64,000 nucleotides of DNA from Mesorhizobium sp. ES1-4 (GTDB taxonomy: Bacteria > Pseudomonadota > Alphaproteobacteria > Rhizobiales > Rhizobiaceae). The notes beneath the pieces are model-generated. The model had not been told where the DNA came from, searched no databases, and saw nothing but the letters and a program-made list of their open reading frames with translations. Positions 1 to 9,100 of this stretch are shown piece by piece. The number at the start of each line of letters is the position of its first letter. Position 1 is the stretch's first letter. The position numbers and the translations under genes are program-made. Location: assembly GCF_020164745.1 (NCBI RefSeq), contig NZ_JAIUGV010000016.1, positions 1-64,000 of the forward strand, read 5' to 3'.

Positions 1-3000
1 GCCCCGGTTGCTCCGGTCGAGCCTGTGGCGCCCGTATCACCGGTCGCGCCTGTAGCTCCGGTGGCTCCAGTCGAACCTGTAGCTCCGGTTGCGCCGGTCG
101 CACCTGTAGCTCCAGTTGCACCGGTCGAGCCTGTGGCGCCCGTATCGCCGGTTGCGCCGGTGGCTCCAGTCGAGCCCGTATCGCCAGTCGCACCTGTGGC
201 TCCGGTCGCGCCAGTCGCACCAGTCGCTCCGGTCGCTCCGGTCGCACCAGTCGAACCTGTATCGCCTGTGGCGCCGGTTGCTCCAGTGGAACCTGTATCG
301 CCGGTTGCGCCGGTGGCTCCGGTCGCGCCGGTCGAGCCGGTCGCGCCTGTATCACCAGTCGCGCCTGTGGCCCCGGTTGCTCCGGTCGAGCCTGTGGCGC
401 CCGTATCACCGGTCGCGCCTGTAGCTCCGGTGGCTCCAGTCGAACCCGTGGCGCCGGTATCACCTGTTGCGCCGGTCGAGCCTGTGGCGCCGGTGGCGCC
501 CGTATCACCGGTCGAACCTGTCGCTCCGGTCGAACCCGTGGCGCCTGTATCGCCGGTTGCTCCGGTCGAGCCTGTGGCACCTGTATCGCCGGTCGCACCT
601 GTGGCGCCAGTTGCTCCGGTCGAGCCTGTCGCACCTGTATCGCCGGTCGCGCCTGTGGCTCCGGTCGCGCCAGTCGAACCTGTGGCGCCCGTATTACCAG
701 TCGCACCTGTGGCTCCGGTTGCTCCAGTCGAGCCCGTGGCGCCTGTATCGCCAGTCGCACCCGTGGCTCCAGTTGCGCCGGTCGAACCTGTAGCGCCTGT
801 ATCGCCAGTCGCTCCAGTCGAACCTGTGGCGCCCGTGTCGCCGGTCGCACCCGTGGCTCCGGTTGCACCAGTCGAGCCCGTAGCGCCTGTATCGCCGGTC
901 GCGCCTGTGGCTCCGGTCGCGCCTGTATCACCAGTCGCGCCTGTGGCTCCGGTTGCTCCGGTCGAACCCGTGGCACCGGTATTACCGGTCGCACCTGTGG
1001 CTCCGGTTGCTCCAGTCGAGCCTGTGGCGCCGGTATCGCCGGTCGCACCTGTGGCGCCGGTAGCTCCAGTTGAGCCCGTGGCTCCAGTCGAACCAGTGGC
1101 GCCTGTATCGCCGGTCGCGCCTGTCGAGCCGGTCGCGCCGGTAGAACCTGTTGCACCCGTATCGCCGGTCGCACCTGTGGCTCCGGTTGCTCCAGTCGAA
1201 CCTGTGGCACCCGTGTCGCCGGTGGCGCCCGTGGCTCCGGTTGCTCCAGTCGAACCTGTTGCACCCGTATCGCCGGTGGCACCTGTGGCTCCAGTTGCTC
1301 CAGTCGAACCTGTGGCGCCCGTGTCGCCAGTCGCACCTGTGGCACCCGTGTCGCCGGTCGCGCCCGTGGCTCCGGTTGCTCCAGTCGAACCTGTTGCACC
1401 CGTATCGCCGGTCGCGCCTGTATCACCGGTTGCGCCAGTCGAACCTGTAGCGCCGGTCGCACCTGTGGCGCCGGTTGCTCCGGTCGAGCCTGTTGCTCCA
1501 GTCGAGCCCGTGGCGCCTGTATCGCCAGTCGCGCCTGTGGCTCCGGTTGCTCCGGTCGAGCCCGTGGCGCCTGTATCGCCAGTCGCGCCTGTGGCTCCGG
1601 TTGCTCCGGTCGGGCCCGTGGCGCCTGTATCGCCAGTCGCGCCTGTGGCCCCGGTTGCTCCGGTCGCGCCTGTGGCTCCAGTTGCTCCGGTCGCACCTGT
1701 GGCGCCCGTATCACCGGTTGCACCCGTGGCTCCGGTTGCACCAGTCGAACCTGTTGCGCCTGTATCGCCAGTCGCGCCTGTGGCTCCGGTCGAACCCGTG
1801 GCACCCGTATCGCCAGTCGCGCCGGTGTCTCCAGTCGCACCTGTCGAGCCCGTCGCACCTGTATCACCGGTCGCACCTGTGGCTCCAGTTGCCCCGGTCG
1901 AGCCCGTGGCGCCGGTATCGCCGGTCGCACCTGTGGCTCCGGTTGCGCCCGTCGAACCTGTAGCGCCGGTATCGCCGGTTGCTCCGGTCGAGCCTGTGGC
2001 ACCTGTATCGCCGGTCGCACCAGTCGCGCCTGTGGCGCCTGTATCGCCGGTCGCACCTGTGGCTCCGGTTGCACCGGTAGAGCCCGTCGCGCCCGTATCG
2101 CCAGTCGCACCCGTGGCACCAGTAGATCCGGTCGCGCCAGTCGCTCCGGTCGCGCCGGTATCGCCAGTGGCCCCGGTAGAGCCCGTCGCGCCTGTAGCTC
2201 CGGTCGCGCCTGTGGCTCCGGTTGCACCGGTAGAGCCCGTCGCGCCCGCATCGCCGGTCGCACCTGTGGCTCCGGTTGCACCGGTAGAGCCCGTCGCGCC
2301 CGTATCGCCAGTCGCACCCGTGGCTCCGGTTGCACCGGTAGATCCGGTCGCACCGGTGGCTCCAGTCGAGCCTGTCGCGCCTGTATCGCCGGTTGCACCT
2401 GTGGCTCCGGTTGCCCCGATCGAACCCGTGGCGCCCGTTGCACCTGTGGCTCCAGTCGCACCAGTCGAGCCTGTGGCACCCGTATCACCGGTCGCGCCTG
2501 TGGCGCCGGTTGCACCTGTGGCCCCAGTTGCCCCGGTCGAGCCCGTCGCGCCCGTATCGCCGGTCGCACCTGTGGCTCCAGTTGCTCCAGTCGAACCTGT
2601 GGCGCCGGTATCGCCGGTCGCGCCTGTGGCTCCGGTTGCTCCGGTCGAGCCTGTGGCGCCCGTATCGCCAGTCGCACCTGTGGCTCCGGTGGCTCCAGTC
2701 GAACCTGTTGCACCCGTATCGCCGGTCGCGCCTGTATCACCGGTTGCGCCAGTCGAACCTGTAGCGCCGGTCGCACCTGTGGCGCCGGTTGCTCCGGTCG
2801 AGCCTGTTGCTCCAGTCGAGCCCGTGGCGCCTGTATCGCCAGTCGCGCCTGTGGCTCCGGTTGCTCCGGTCGGGCCCGTGGCGCCTGTATCGCCAGTCGC
2901 GCCTGTGGCCCCGGTTGCTCCGGTCGCGCCTGTGGCTCCAGTTGCTCCGGTCGCACCTGTGGCGCCCGTATCACCGGTTGCACCCGTGGCTCCGGTTGCA

Positions 3001-4562
3001 CCAGTCGAACCTGTTGCGCCTGTATCGCCAGTCGCGCCTGTGGCTCCGGTCGAACCCGTGGCACCCGTATCGCCAGTCGCGCCCGTTGCGCCTGTGGCTC
3101 CAGTCGAACCTGTGGCGCCCGTATCACCGGTCGCGCCAGTCGAACCGGTGGCGCCCGTATCGCCAGTCGCGCCTGTGGCCCCGGTTGCTCCGATCGCACC
3201 CGTGGCTCCGGTCGCGCCAGTCGAACCGGTGGCGCCCGTATCGCCAGCCGCGCCTGTGGCCCCGGTTGCTCCGGTTGAGCCCGTGGCGCCCGTCGCACCT
3301 GTGGCACCCGTCGAGCCGGTGGCTCCAGTCGAACCCGTGGCGCCGGTCGCGCCCGTAGCGCCGGTTGAACCTGTGGCCCCCGTCAAACCGGTCGCTCCAG
3401 TCGAACCCGTGGCGCCGGTTGAACCTGTGGCCCCCGTCAAACCGGTCGCTCCAGTCGAACCCGTAGCGCCGGTCGAACCCGTGGCGCCGGTTGAACCTGT
3501 GGCCCCCGTCAAACCGGTCGCTCCAGTCGAACCCGTAGCGCCGGTCGCGCCCGTGGCGCCGGTTGCACCTGTTGAGCCGGTAGCCCCGGTCGAACCCGTA
3601 GCGCCACTCGAACCGATAGCACCAGTTGCTCCGGTGGCTCCGGTGGCTCCGGTAGAACCCGTAGCGCCGGTATTACCAGTGGGGCCAATATTTGTTCCAG
3701 CAGATGAAGTGTTTACCGCAAAGACACCGTTGCTGTTAACGGCGTCCGCACCAGCAATCGTAACTGTACCAATTCCAGAAGCCGGAACCGTAAAGTTGCC
3801 CGCCGGAACTTGGTCAAAATCACGATTATTTGAGTTGTTAGCAGAACTTGGAACGAGCGCGGTAATCGTATATGTTGTCGACACTCCAGTCGACGGAACA
3901 TTTATTATTAACGAAACTGTGTTGAAGGGGGAAATGGCCTCAGACGGAAGAGAGAAACTGGCAACAATAGCGCCGGCAGAATTGGTTACATAGTATTCGA
4001 CAGCAAAGACACTGCCTGCAACATTCGCGGCTGAATCAAGCGTCCCGTTAAGGGTAACTTCCACGCTCAAGATGCCAGAATAGCTCGCCATCCCTGTCGC
4101 CGTCAGCGGTGCCGCTTGCCCGCCCGCCAGATCCCATCGCCCGCCCAGGGCGGTCGCGCCGACCAAGGCACTGGCGGCGCCGACATAGACCCCGGTAGCG
4201 TCCTCGAGGGCCTCGACAAACGCCTCACCTGCCGCGCCGAGTCCCGTCTCGCAACTCCACACCCGCAGGTCACCGTCCTCTGCCAGGGCCCGACCTATCT
4301 CGGTCAGGTCGCCGGCGTCGTGCGCCAGCGTGTCGATCGACCAGGCGCCCGCGCTGAAATGCACCCGCCCCGGCGAGCCGTGGGCGATGATGTGCACCGC
4401 CTCGAGCTCCGATCGCCCCTCCAGCGCCTCGGCGATCTGGCGCGAGGCCGGCCGATGGTCGTCCAGCACGATCGCTTCGACCCGCGGCCGCAGATTGCCG
4501 AGGATCGTCCCGAGGTCGGGCGCGGATGGGTCGACGAAGAGAATTTCGGAGATGCGGGCCAT
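1..4562 (-). CDS. Giant DUF4347 collagen-like surface protein, copy A (3' end beyond window)
   Basis: The gene starts at the ATG at 4562 and stays open to the window edge, so about 1,520 residues are visible and the C-terminus is missing. Residues 1 to about 165 are a DUF4347 domain, with EILFVDP near the N-terminus, His61 in AHGSPG and Cys104 in WSCETG. A beta-rich segment follows to about residue 285. The rest is an uninterrupted collagen-like stalk of Gly-Ala-Thr, Gly-Ser-Thr, Gly-Asp-Thr and a few Gly-Asn-Thr triplets, more than 400 of them. Gly-Asp-Thr recurs roughly every fifth or sixth triplet, making this stalk acidic. No Sec signal peptide is visible. The start matches that of the paralogue beginning at 9636. 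The product is probably an extracellular fibre, but how it is exported and anchored is unknown. The opposite strand is open only because of the repeat codons. Confidence 0.88.
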   Translation of the reverse strand, partial: MARISEILFVDPSAPDLGTILGNLRPRVEAIVLDDHRPASRQIAEALEGRSELEAVHIIAHGSPGRVHFSAGAWSIDTLAHDAGDLTEIGRALAEDGDLRVWSCETGLGAAGEAFVEALEDATGVYVGAASALVGATALGGRWDLAGGQAAPLTATGMASYSGILSVEVTLNGTLDSAANVAGSVFAVEYYVTNSAGAIVASFSLPSEAISPFNTVSLIINVPSTGVSTTYTITALVPSSANNSNNRDFDQVPAGNFTVPASGIGTVTIAGADAVNSNGVFAVNTSSAGTNIGPTGNTGATGSTGATGATGATGAIGSSGATGSTGATGSTGATGATGATGATGSTGATGLTGATGSTGATGSTGATGSTGATGLTGATGSTGATGSTGATGLTGATGSTGATGATGATGSTGATGSTGATGATGATGSTGATGATGAAGDTGATGSTGATGATGAIGATGATGATGDTGATGSTGATGDTGATGSTGATGATGATGDTGATGSTGATGATGDTGATGSTGATGATGATGDTGATGATGATGATGATGATGATGATGDTGATGPTGATGATGATGDTGATGSTGATGSTGATGATGATGATGSTGATGDTGATGDTGATGSTGATGATGATGDTGATGSTGATGATGATGDTGATGSTGATGATGATGDTGATGSTGATGATGATGATGATGDTGATGSTGATGATGATGATGSIGATGATGATGDTGATGSTGATGATGSTGATGATGATGDTGATGSTGATGATGATGDAGATGSTGATGATGATGATGATGSTGATGDTGATGATGATGSTGATGATGDTGATGSTGATGATGATGDTGATGATGATGDTGATGSTGATGDTGATGSTGATGATGATGDTGATGSTGATGATGATGDTGATGSTGATGDTGATGDTGATGSTGATGATGDTGATGSTGATGATGATGDTGATGATGATGATGATGATGATGATGDTGATGPTGATGATGATGDTGATGSTGATGATGATGDTGATGSTGATGSTGATGATGATGATGSTGATGDTGATGDTGATGSTGATGATGATGDTGATGATGDTGATGSTGATGATGATGDTGATGSTGATGATGATGDTGATGSTGATGATGATGDTGATGSTGATGSTGATGDTGATGSTGATGSTGATGATGATGDTGATGSTGATGATGATGNTGATGSTGATGATGATGDTGATGATGATGDTGATGSTGATGATGATGDTGATGSTGATGDTGATGSTGATGATGATGDTGATGSTGATGATGATGNTGATGSTGATGATGATGDTGATGSTGATGATGATGDTGATGSTGATGDTGATGSTGATGSTGDTGATGATGSTGATGDTGATGSTGATGATGATGDTGATGSTGATGATGATGDTGATGSTGATGATGATGDTGSTGATGATGDTGSTGATGATGATGATGATGATGATGDTGSTGATGATGDTGATGSTGATGATGATGATGATGSTGATGATGATGDTGATGSTGATG
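1378..1823. repeat. Long direct repeat in the stalk, first copy
   Basis: This 446-base segment recurs almost unchanged at 2692-3083. The first copy carries one extra 54-base block, equal to six Gly-X-Thr triplets. The match is much longer than the 9-base unit and includes shared silent variants, so it looks like a recent segmental duplication inside the gene that kept the reading frame. Confidence 0.8.
2692..3083. repeat. Long direct repeat in the stalk, second copy
   Basis: This is the 392-base partner of 1378-1823 and lacks the 54-base block. The junction at its end, after a shared GCC, is where the two copies diverge. Confidence 0.8.
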
Positions 4563-4596
4563 GGCGAGGTCTCTCTTGGCTCGAATTCAGCTCACG

Positions 4597-4618
4597 GAAA
4601 AAGCCGGCTTGGCCGGCT
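4597..4618 (-). terminator. Rho-independent terminator between the short and giant DUF4347 genes
   Basis: On the minus strand, AGCCGGC and GCCGGCT form a perfect 7-bp stem with a three-base loop, followed directly by a run of Ts (4601-4598). It lies between the short gene's stop (4652) and the giant gene's ATG (4562), so it could uncouple or attenuate the downstream gene. The equivalent place in copy B (9684-9696) keeps a 5-bp hairpin but has no T-run. Confidence 0.65.
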
Positions 4619-4651
4619 GGACGGATGAAGAGATGGCGGGAAGAAGCGCGG

Positions 4652-5566
4652 TCATCTTGACGACGGCCCCATGGCTCCGGCCGGCTTGGCTGGCGCGGCC
4701 ACGGTGAGAATTGTCGAAGGCAGGAAGGCACCGCCGTCGTCGAACGTGCCGATCGCAAGCGCGGCCGTGGCGTTCGGCACCTTGACCGCCATGGAGACAG
4801 GCGTTGGCTGCGGCATCGCATTGGGCAGCACGACCTGGCCGACGATGGACTTCTGGTCGGTGTCGACGATGTAGTAGGTGACCGGCCCGGCCATATTGCC
4901 GACCGGCAAGGTGCCGGTGACCATCACCTCGGCGATTAGAATTCCCGCGTAGAGTCCCATTCCAACCTCCGTCAGCGGCGGCCGCGCCGCGGCCTTGCTT
5001 GTCCGCACGTTCAGTTCCCATCGCCCGCCCAGCGCAGGCGAACCGACCAGGTCGGCGGCGGCCGCCACCGGCGCTCCCGCCGCGCGCGACAGCGCGTCGA
5101 CAAAATCCGTTCCGGCGGCACCGCCGCCGGCGTTGCAGCTCCACAGAAGCAGCTCGCCAATTCCGCCCAGGGCTCGTCCGATGGCGGCGAGGTCGAGCTC
5201 GTCGTCGTGCAGCGTCCCGGCCGACCACTCGCCCGCCGAAAAGCAGACCCGCCCAGGCGCACCGTGGGCGATGACGTGCACCGCGTCGAAGCCGTCGCGG
5301 CCTTCGAGCGCCAGCGCCATCTGGCGCGCGGCCGGGCGCGTGGCGTCGAGCACGATCGCCTCGGCCCGTGGCCTCAGGTTCGCGAGGATCGTGCCGAGAT
5401 CGGATACCGAGGGATCGACAAAAAGGATTTCGGAAGCGCGGGCCCGGGGCGCATCGGTCGGCGCATCCGGGCGATCGGTTGCAGCGCCCGGCAGCGGCCG
5501 GCGCCCATCTGGCCGCGGGAATGCACCAACGCCCCCACGGGGCACGCGCGACAACACTTGATTCAC
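4652..5566 (-). CDS. Short DUF4347 protein without collagen stalk, copy A
   Basis: The chosen start is the GTG at 5566, which gives 304 residues. This GTG and its upstream AGGAG are preserved in the decayed paralogue at 10421, whereas the ATGs at 5590 and 5680 are not. After a basic, Pro-rich N-terminus comes a DUF4347 domain with His101 in AHGAPG and Cys144 in WSCNAG. A C-terminal beta-type domain of about 95 residues follows, containing YYIVDTD and GTFDDGG. Related beta segments precede the collagen stalks in both giant proteins. The gene lies just upstream of giant protein A, with a terminator between them, so the two are probably functionally paired. No signal peptide is evident. The function is unknown; a cap, processing or assembly partner of the fibre is my inference. 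Confidence 0.75.
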   Translation of the reverse strand: MNQVLSRVPRGGVGAFPRPDGRRPLPGAATDRPDAPTDAPRARASEILFVDPSVSDLGTILANLRPRAEAIVLDATRPAARQMALALEGRDGFDAVHVIAHGAPGRVCFSAGEWSAGTLHDDELDLAAIGRALGGIGELLLWSCNAGGGAAGTDFVDALSRAAGAPVAAAADLVGSPALGGRWELNVRTSKAAARPPLTEVGMGLYAGILIAEVMVTGTLPVGNMAGPVTYYIVDTDQKSIVGQVVLPNAMPQPTPVSMAVKVPNATAALAIGTFDDGGAFLPSTILTVAAPAKPAGAMGPSSR

Positions 5567-5812
5567 AGCCACCCCACTCCTGACACCCATGCCGCCGATG
5601 TTTCGACGGCAAACTCGCGAGTGAACTCCGGAATGGGAAACCGTCTGCCTTCCGCCGAAGCATAGGCATGGACGCGACATGTCACGGTGCGCCCTGTAGA
5701 CGCCCCTTCTTCATGCGCGAAATTGCCTTGCTACCCGATCCCTGTCCAACCCATCTGCACAGACCTTGCGGTCACCGACCGTACGATCCGCAGGCATCCG
5801 CCATACCCGTAC

Positions 5813-5867
5813 ATTAGTAAATTCGAAAATTAGCGATTTGTAAACTATTAAGTAGGGAATTGGTAAA
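5813..5867 (-). promoter_or_regulatory. Three direct repeats at 23-bp spacing upstream of cassette A
   Basis: On the minus strand, TTTACNAAT occurs three times (5867-5859, 5844-5836, 5821-5813), each 23 bp from the next, about two helical turns. They sit in an AT-rich island about 250 bp upstream of the short DUF4347 gene. Cassette B has the same island, with two sites at the same spacing. This looks like an activator or silencer array, but the regulator is unknown. Confidence 0.5.
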
Positions 5868-6054
5868 TTGCCGAGAACGAGGCAGCACGCCTCGATCAAT
5901 ACTGAGGCGTCGGGCCAGCGCAAATCGTTCCTGAAAATAGACTTGCCGGCTTCCTTTCAGTTGCTGTCAATCCGGCGAATATTCCCAGGCTGATGACCAT
6001 GATCGGCGACCCAGGCGCCGCAGCTGCGCTGCGAGCCGACAAGGAAGAATGATC

Positions 6055-6092
6055 GGCGCGCGGGTTCCGCTTTACAGCGAAGCCCGCGCGCC
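6055..6092 (-). terminator. Strong stem-loop downstream of collagen-like gene B
   Basis: GGCGCGCGGG and CCCGCGCGCC form a perfect 10-bp stem around an 18-base loop that can pair further internally. It begins about 44 bases after the stop of the giant gene. No clear T-run follows, so it may be a weak terminator or an mRNA-stabilising hairpin. Confidence 0.5.
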
Positions 6093-6135
6093 CGTTCTCA
6101 AGCTGGACCAGTCACCGTCCAGATCCGTTCGCCGC

Positions 6136-9100
6136 TCACTCGTGCGGCTTCAAGAGATCCTTCATCGACGTCTTGACGGTGTGGTCGTTGCTGGCGTAGC
6201 CGGCGCCATGCTTGGTCTGGTCCGAGGTGAGGTCGGTGCTCGCCCCGGAAGGCTTGTTCTGGCCGTTGCCAGATCCGCTGATCGTCTTGAGGACATTCAA
6301 CAGGTCTGCCGTCACCGACGTCGCGGCAAGCCCGATCAGGTGGCCGAACGACACATTGCCGCCGGAACCGCCGCTGCCGTCAGCCGAGCCGGATTGCAGG
6401 AATTGCGTTGTGTCCTTGAGCCCGAGCGTGGTGGACGTGACGCTGGCGTTGTGACCGCCGTTTCCGTTGCCGGAGTTGCCCTGTCCCTGATGCCCACTGT
6501 TGTCGGCATTGTTGTGGTCCCCGGAATTGCCGGGCGCGGGCTGTTCTCCGTTGCCGTGGCCGTTATTGGCATGACTGCCGGTGTCACCACCACCCGAACC
6601 GGTCGGGCCAGTCGACCCTGTCGGACCAGGCGAGCCGGTCGCTCCGGTCGAGCCGGTGGCGCCGGTCGAGCCTGTTGCTCCAGTCGAACCTGTGGCTCCG
6701 GTTGAGCCAGTCGCTCCAGCAGCTCCGGTCGAGCCTGTTGCTCCGGTCGCCCCGGTAGCTCCGGTCGAGCCTGTTGCTCCGGTCGCCCCGGTAGCTCCAG
6801 TCGCACCTGTGGCCCCGGTTGCTCCGGTCGAGCCTGTTGCACCGGTTGAACCGGTAGCACCTGTCGAGCCGGTTGCTCCAGTCGAACCTGTGGCTCCGGT
6901 TGCACCGGTCGCTCCAGTTGCACCCGTGGCTCCAGTCGAACCAGTTGCGCCGGTCGCCCCGGTCGCCCCGGTAGCTCCAGTCGCACCTGTGGCCCCGGTT
7001 GCTCCGGTCGAGCCTGTTGCACCCGTCGAGCCCGTCGCTCCGGTCGAACCTGTTGCTCCGGTCGAGCCTGTCGCTCCGGTCGCCCCGGTAGCTCCAGTCG
7101 CACCTGTGGCCCCGGTTGAACCCGTAGCACCTGTTGAGCCAGTTGCGCCGGTCGCTCCAGTCGAACCTGTGGCTCCGGTTGCACCGGTCGCTCCAGTTGC
7201 TCCAGTCGCCCCGGTAGCTCCAGTTGCACCTGTGGCCCCGGTTGCTCCGGTTGCTCCGGTTGAGCCAGTTGCTCCGGTTGAACCGGTAGCACCTGTCGAG
7301 CCGGTTGCTCCAGTCGAACCTGTGGCACCCGTAGCTCCGGTTGCACCGGTCGCTCCAGTTGCACCCGTGGCTCCAGTCGAACCAGTTGCGCCGGTCGCCC
7401 CGGTAGCTCCAGTCGAGCCTGTTGCTCCGGTCGCCCCGGTGGCTCCAGTCGCACCGGTTGCGCCGGTCGAGCCAGTGGCTCCAGTCGCACCGGTTGCGCC
7501 GGTCGAGCCAGTGGCGCCGGTCGAGCCGGTTGCTCCGGTTGAGCCAGTCGCGCCGGTCGAGCCGGTTGCTCCGGTTGAGCCAGTCGCTCCAGTCGAACCT
7601 GTGGCACCCGTCGCCCCGGTAGCTCCAGTTGCACCAGTTGCTCCAGTCGAGCCGGTTGCCCCGGTCGAGCCTGTTGCTCCGGTCGAGCCTGTTGAACCGG
7701 TCGAACCGGTTGCTCCGGTCGAGCCGGTCGCTCCGGTCGAGCCCGTCGCTCCGGTAGCTCCAGTCGCACCTGTGGCCCCGGTTGCTCCGGTCGAGCCTGT
7801 TGCACCCGTCGAGCCTGTGGCTCCGGTCGAACCTGTGGCTCCGGTTGAGCCAGTTGCTCCAGTCGAACCTGTGGCACCCGTGGCTCCAGTCGAGCCCGTT
7901 GCTCCGGTCGAACCAGTTGCGCCGGTCGAGCCGGTTGCTCCGGTTGAGCCAGTTGCTCCGGTTGAGCCAGTCGCTCCAGTCGCTCCAGTCGAACCTGTGG
8001 CACCCGTGGCTCCGGTTGCACCGGTCGCTCCAGTTGCTCCAGTCGAGCCCGTGGCTCCGGTCGCCCCGGTAGCTCCAGTCGCACCTGTGGCCCCAGTTGC
8101 TCCGGTCGAGCCGTTTGCTCCGGTCGAGCCCGTCGCCCCGGTCGAACCTGTTGCTCCGGTCGAGCCTGTTGCCCCGGTATTGCCGGTTGCGCCTGTGGCG
8201 CCGGTTGCGCCGGTCGAGCCTGTGGCACCCGTGGTTCCGGTTGCACCAGTTGCTCCGGTTGAACCCGTAGCACCTGTCGAGCCTGTTGCCCCGGTCGAAC
8301 CGGTTGCTCCGGTCGAGCCTGTTGCCCCGGTCGCACCGGTCGCGCCAGTAGAGCCGGTTGCACCGCTCGCTCCGGTCGCACCGGTCGAACCTGTGGCGCC
8401 GGACGAACCTGTGGCACCCGTATCGCCGGTCGCACCTGTGGCTCCGGTCGCGCCAGTCGAGCCAGTTGCGCCGGTCGAGCCTGTGGCACCCGTGGCTCCG
8501 GTTGCACCAGTTGAACCCGTAGCACCTGTCGAGCCTGTTGCTCCGGTTGAGCCGGTTGCCCCGGTCGCCCCGGTCGCGCCAGTCGCGCCGGTTGCACCGC
8601 TCGCTCCGGTCGCGCCGGTCGAACCCGTGGCCCCGGTCGAGCCAGTCGCACCCGTTGCGCCGGTCGAGCCTGTTGCGCCGGTAGCACCCGTGGCTCCGGT
8701 CGGGCCTGCGGGGCCTGTTGCACCCACCGTGCCAGCACTCGCGACAGTTAGGGTGCCATTAGCAAAGTGATTGCCATCATTGCCCGGCCCGAATTCGTTG
8801 ATAGGCGTGGTGACGAAAGAATAACTCGGCGGGTCGGTCAGTTGGAGGCCCGAAGTAAGGGGGTCGGCGTCGACAGGAGTAAGTGTACCGTACAGGGCAA
8901 AGCCACTATCGTAAATTAAATAGGTATGAGTAACGTCTGGAATTGTAATAGTTGCTGAAAAAGTTGGAACTCTTCCGTTGCTTCCAGATGGAAGGTTAAA
9001 GCTACCGACGACTGTGTCGTCGGTATTAATGGTCGTACCATTTGTATCGACGAGGTAGTACGTGTTAATATTGTTTCCGTTACCAGTAGCTATAAGTCCA

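Larger units (their letters stand above)
1..3690 (-). repeat. Nine-base-periodic repeat encoding the copy A collagen stalk
   Basis: This region is built from 9-base units that each encode Gly-X-Thr on the minus strand, with silent variation between units. It accounts for most of the low-complexity DNA in the first 3.7 kb. It continues beyond the window edge. Confidence 0.95.

Noticed and set aside
1..3690. CRISPR-like array suspected from dense short repeats
   Set aside because: The period is 9 bases with no unique spacers, and the repeats translate as collagen triplets.
25..3993. 1,322-codon plus-strand open frame made of Pro-Val-Ala/Glu/Ser repeats
   Set aside because: It is the antisense of the Gly-X-Thr stalk, open only because the codons used there never give stops on the other strand. 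It has no N-terminal domain and its end is in unrelated sequence.
6336..8738. 800-codon minus-strand Arg/Pro/Gln-rich open frame
   Set aside because: It is a shifted frame of the same repeat; the collagen frame has a proper start, domains and C-terminus.
6581..8770. 729-codon plus-strand Pro-Val-Ala/Glu open frame
   Set aside because: Same antisense artefact, opposite the stalk of collagen-like gene B.
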